From NCBI GenBank assembly GCA_027352645.1, contig DAIEIL010000086.1:1-7851 (forward strand): 7,851 bases of DNA. The letters run 5' to 3'. Shown here one piece after another: positions 5,569 to 7,851 of the stretch. Below the pieces are notes generated by a model, which ran no database searches, was not told the origin of the DNA, and saw only the letters and a program-made list of their open reading frames with translations. The stretch's first letter is position 1, and every line of letters begins with the position of its first letter. Both the position numbers and the translations under genes were made by a program. This DNA comes from Rhodobiaceae bacterium. Lineage in GTDB: Bacteria > Pseudomonadota > Alphaproteobacteria > Parvibaculales > Parvibaculaceae.

Positions 5569-7649
5569 GCCGCCCTCGTTCCCGTCACCTTGTAGATCCG
5601 CGAACCGACCCAGCTCTTTGCTAGCGAGACGCCCGTGGCCGGCGGCGCGCGAAAGAAGTCGGGATGGCCGAGCATGATCTGGCTCAGGCCGCTCAGTCCG
5701 ATCAGGATCGGCGTCGTTTCCTCGGCCACGGCCTTTGCGACTTCCGCCATCGCCTCGTCAATTGCCACACCCATGGCGGCATAGGTCGTGTCATGATCGG
5801 CATTGGCAGACGAGAAATGCGTGGCAATGGTCGCGAAAACACGAGCCAGCGCCCTCGTCTCGTTACGTGGCAGGCCATGCACCTGGCTTCGCAGAGCGGC
5901 GATGTTGAGCCCGACGCGAACCGAGGCGAGCGCGCCGTCGATCAGCGCATCGGTATCGCCGTCGCCCACGCCACGCCGCTGCATCAGCCCTTCGACACGA
6001 TCGAGCATCACGCTTTCAAAGCTTTCCCGCGTGAGCTTGCGATCGCCGCGAGCAAGCCTGCCCAGATCCCGGTGGATCGCGCCGGTAATGCGCCGGATCG
6101 TCAATTCCGCACCGGAGGCGCGGGCGACCGCGAGCACCGCGGCCGCAAGCGCGATGCCGAGCACCTGCGCAACGCCGGAGTTCATGAAGGCGGCGAAGTC
6201 GTAGGTCATCCTGTTTTCGATATTCATCATCGCCGCGGTGGTCAGCAGCATCGGAAGCGCGAGCGGCGTGTAGGCGGGAATAGCCATCATCGTGCAGAGC
6301 ACGAGGAAGACGGGCGCCAGCGCGAGCGCCAGCATGTCGAAGCCGCTCAAGGCCGGAAGAACGCCGAAAACATAAAGGGCGGCGATGGTCGTACCGATGA
6401 CGGTGCCCTGAAGGAACTTCACGAGGAACGCCGCCGGATCGTCGAACGTCGCGCCGAGGCTGCATCCCACCGCGGCCATCATGGCGGCGGTATAGCCATC
6501 CGGCCATGCCGTGCCGATCCAGAAGGCGCAGCAGATGCAGATGACGATGACGGCGGCCAGTCCCGAAAATGCGGCCATGAGATAGTCCGCATGGAATGTC
6601 CGCTGCTGCACGGCCTCGCGGAGAGGCCGGCCCGACTTCACATCGTTGCGGGCCGCCAGACTCTGGTTCCAGACAAGAACGAGATCGCGCAGGCGTTCGA
6701 CCAGCGCGGCGAAGAGCCGTAGCTGCGGATCGGCGCGCAGCGACGGGCCCGGGGGCCGCGTAGCGTCGATCGAGGCAAGAAGCGCCGCGCTTTCGGCGGG
6801 GCAAGCAGGCTCCTGCGCCGTGGCGCGCAGCCAGGCGATGAAGTCGCCGTGAATGCCGCGCAGCCGCTCGACAAGATCGGGCCGCTCGCGGCGCAGGATC
6901 GTCAGCCGATCCTCGACGGCAAGAAGCAACGAAAGGATGGACAGCATATGCGTCTGCAGCCTCCCGATGGCGGCGGCCGAGCGCCTGAGTTCCGGCGTGT
7001 CGTAAAGCGCATGGACACGGAGTCTTTCAATGTCGCCGGACCCGGCGACGAGGCGGCGATGATCGAATGCGCATCGCGCGTCATCGTCTGGCCGCCCCAC
7101 GACATATTCGACCCAGCGCGCAGCATCCGCGAACCACCTGTCGATCATGCTCGACAGCACGGGGCCTGCGCGTTGCGGCAACACGATCGTGTGAATGAGC
7201 GTCGCACAGAGAATGGCGAGAATGATTTCTTCCGAGCGCGCGATGGCGGCGTCGAAAATTCCGGTCGGCGCCGCAATGGTGGGAAAGCCGATGAAGACGG
7301 CGGTGTAGCCGGAAAGAAGAAACGCATAGGTCCGCGGGCTGCGCTCGAGGCAGGCGACATAGATGCAAAGCCCGACCCAGACGGCGAGCGCAAGCGCCTG
7401 CAACTCCGGTGCGTCCGCAAAGCCGATCAATATGAAGCTCGAAACGACGGCGCCAGTGATCGTGCCCGCGACGCGGTAGACGGCCTTCGACGCAACCATC
7501 CCGGCGAAAGGCTGCGAGACGATGAACACCGTCAGCATCGACCATGACGGGCGTGGCAGATCGAAGGCGAAGGCCAGATAGAGCGCGAGCAGCGCTGCAC
7601 CGAAGGTCTTCACCGCGAAAATATATTGATGCCGGTTCGGGAGGGTCAT
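5565..7649 (-). CDS. FUSC-family inner-membrane efflux transporter (AaeB-like)
   Basis: This 694-residue transporter has the two-block topology of the FUSC/aromatic acid exporter family. About six helices fall in residues 10-157, beginning with FGAALLALYLAFAFDLPRPSW and VFIVSQPFAG. A long soluble region spans about 160-353, a second helix block about 355-510, and a soluble C-terminal region runs to the end. E. coli AaeB has 655 residues, so length is normal. By analogy it would export aromatic carboxylates or similar amphipathic compounds with the adaptor at 4482-5357. GGAG upstream of the ATG at 7649 and a 4-base ATGA overlap with the preceding MarR gene support the start. Another ATGA overlap joins it to the DUF1656 gene. 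The substrate is inferred from the family only. Confidence 0.94.
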   Translation of the reverse strand: MTLPNRHQYIFAVKTFGAALLALYLAFAFDLPRPSWSMLTVFIVSQPFAGMVASKAVYRVAGTITGAVVSSFILIGFADAPELQALALAVWVGLCIYVACLERSPRTYAFLLSGYTAVFIGFPTIAAPTGIFDAAIARSEEIILAILCATLIHTIVLPQRAGPVLSSMIDRWFADAARWVEYVVGRPDDDARCAFDHRRLVAGSGDIERLRVHALYDTPELRRSAAAIGRLQTHMLSILSLLLAVEDRLTILRRERPDLVERLRGIHGDFIAWLRATAQEPACPAESAALLASIDATRPPGPSLRADPQLRLFAALVERLRDLVLVWNQSLAARNDVKSGRPLREAVQQRTFHADYLMAAFSGLAAVIVICICCAFWIGTAWPDGYTAAMMAAVGCSLGATFDDPAAFLVKFLQGTVIGTTIAALYVFGVLPALSGFDMLALALAPVFLVLCTMMAIPAYTPLALPMLLTTAAMMNIENRMTYDFAAFMNSGVAQVLGIALAAAVLAVARASGAELTIRRITGAIHRDLGRLARGDRKLTRESFESVMLDRVEGLMQRRGVGDGDTDALIDGALASVRVGLNIAALRSQVHGLPRNETRALARVFATIATHFSSANADHDTTYAAMGVAIDEAMAEVAKAVAEETTPILIGLSGLSQIMLGHPDFFRAPPATGVSLAKSWVGSRIYKVTGTRAA

Positions 7650-7851
7650 TCCCTGCTCCGTTGCGCCCTCTCCTGATGGAGGGTCCGGGCGGCTTCCTGA
7701 ATCTTTCCCAGAACCTCGAAGCAGGTCGCGAGATCCTCCTCGCTCACCTCGGCGAGAAGACGGGCGCGAATGTCGCCGAGATGTGGCTCCAGTTGCTTCA
7801 GCAGTGCCTCGCCGCGAGCGGTGAGAAAGAGCGTCTTGGCGCGGCGGTCGG
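7646..7851 (-). CDS. MarR-family transcriptional regulator, C-terminal part
   Basis: Sixty-seven residues up to a TGA stop are visible; the N-terminus lies beyond the right edge. The fragment begins DRRAKTLFLTARGEALL, which matches the MarR wing and start of the following helix, and continues as amphipathic helices (ARLLAEVSEEDLATCFEVLGKI) typical of the dimerisation region. The stop TGA overlaps the FUSC ATG as ATGA, so it should be translated with the efflux genes and is their likely local regulator. No promoter or operator for it is in the window. Its wing sequence differs clearly from the MarR protein at 2401-2880, so the two are separate paralogues rather than a recent duplication. Confidence 0.88.
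   Translation of the reverse strand, partial: DRRAKTLFLTARGEALLKQLEPHLGDIRARLLAEVSEEDLATCFEVLGKIQEAARTLHQERAQRSRE

Noticed and set aside
5664..6722. Plus-strand open frame of 352 codons opposite the FUSC gene
   Set aside because: It is an antisense shadow of a strongly supported membrane transporter; the product is rich in charged residues and histidine and has no recognisable fold.

Overview
The window is GC-rich, gene-dense chromosomal DNA that looks alphaproteobacterial. The best evidence is the tRNA-His gene at 2216-2292. It has A73, a G1-U72 wobble pair and a T at position -1, so it lacks the near-universal G-1:C73 histidine determinant; this variant is known from a large alphaproteobacterial group. 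Genus cannot be fixed by eye. No insertion sequence, CRISPR array, phage gene or rRNA was seen, and the window reads as ordinary chromosome with an accessory, detoxification-like flavour.

Left part (1-2880, all minus strand): a MarR-type regulator (2401-2880), tRNA-His (2216-2292), a glutathione S-transferase-family protein (1419-2084) and an acyl-CoA synthetase whose C-terminus runs off the left edge (1-1280). A GC-rich hairpin lies in the 138-base gap between the last two genes.

Middle (2881-4485): a 156-base divergent region separates the MarR gene from a plus-strand four-helix membrane protein (3037-3462) with an HAHINLLGW motif reminiscent of heme-copper oxidase subunit I. This region contains three copies of the heptamer TAGACAG/CTGTCTA next to a TTGACA box, a strong candidate MarR operator. 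An epoxide-hydrolase-like alpha/beta hydrolase (3541-4485) follows on the plus strand.

Right part (4482-7851, minus strand): a compact operon encodes a second MarR-type regulator (N-terminus beyond the right edge), a 694-residue FUSC-family transporter, a DUF1656 small membrane protein and an HlyD/AaeA-type membrane fusion protein. Consecutive genes overlap by 4 bases or are 1 base apart, so translation is probably coupled. The set resembles the E. coli AaeXAB aromatic-carboxylate efflux system, but with a MarR rather than a LysR regulator. The operon runs head-on into the hydrolase gene, and the two stop codons interlock.

Taken together, the genes could activate, conjugate, hydrolyse and export hydrophobic or aromatic compounds under two MarR-type sensors. 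That theme is inferred from gene families only; no substrate can be read from the sequence.
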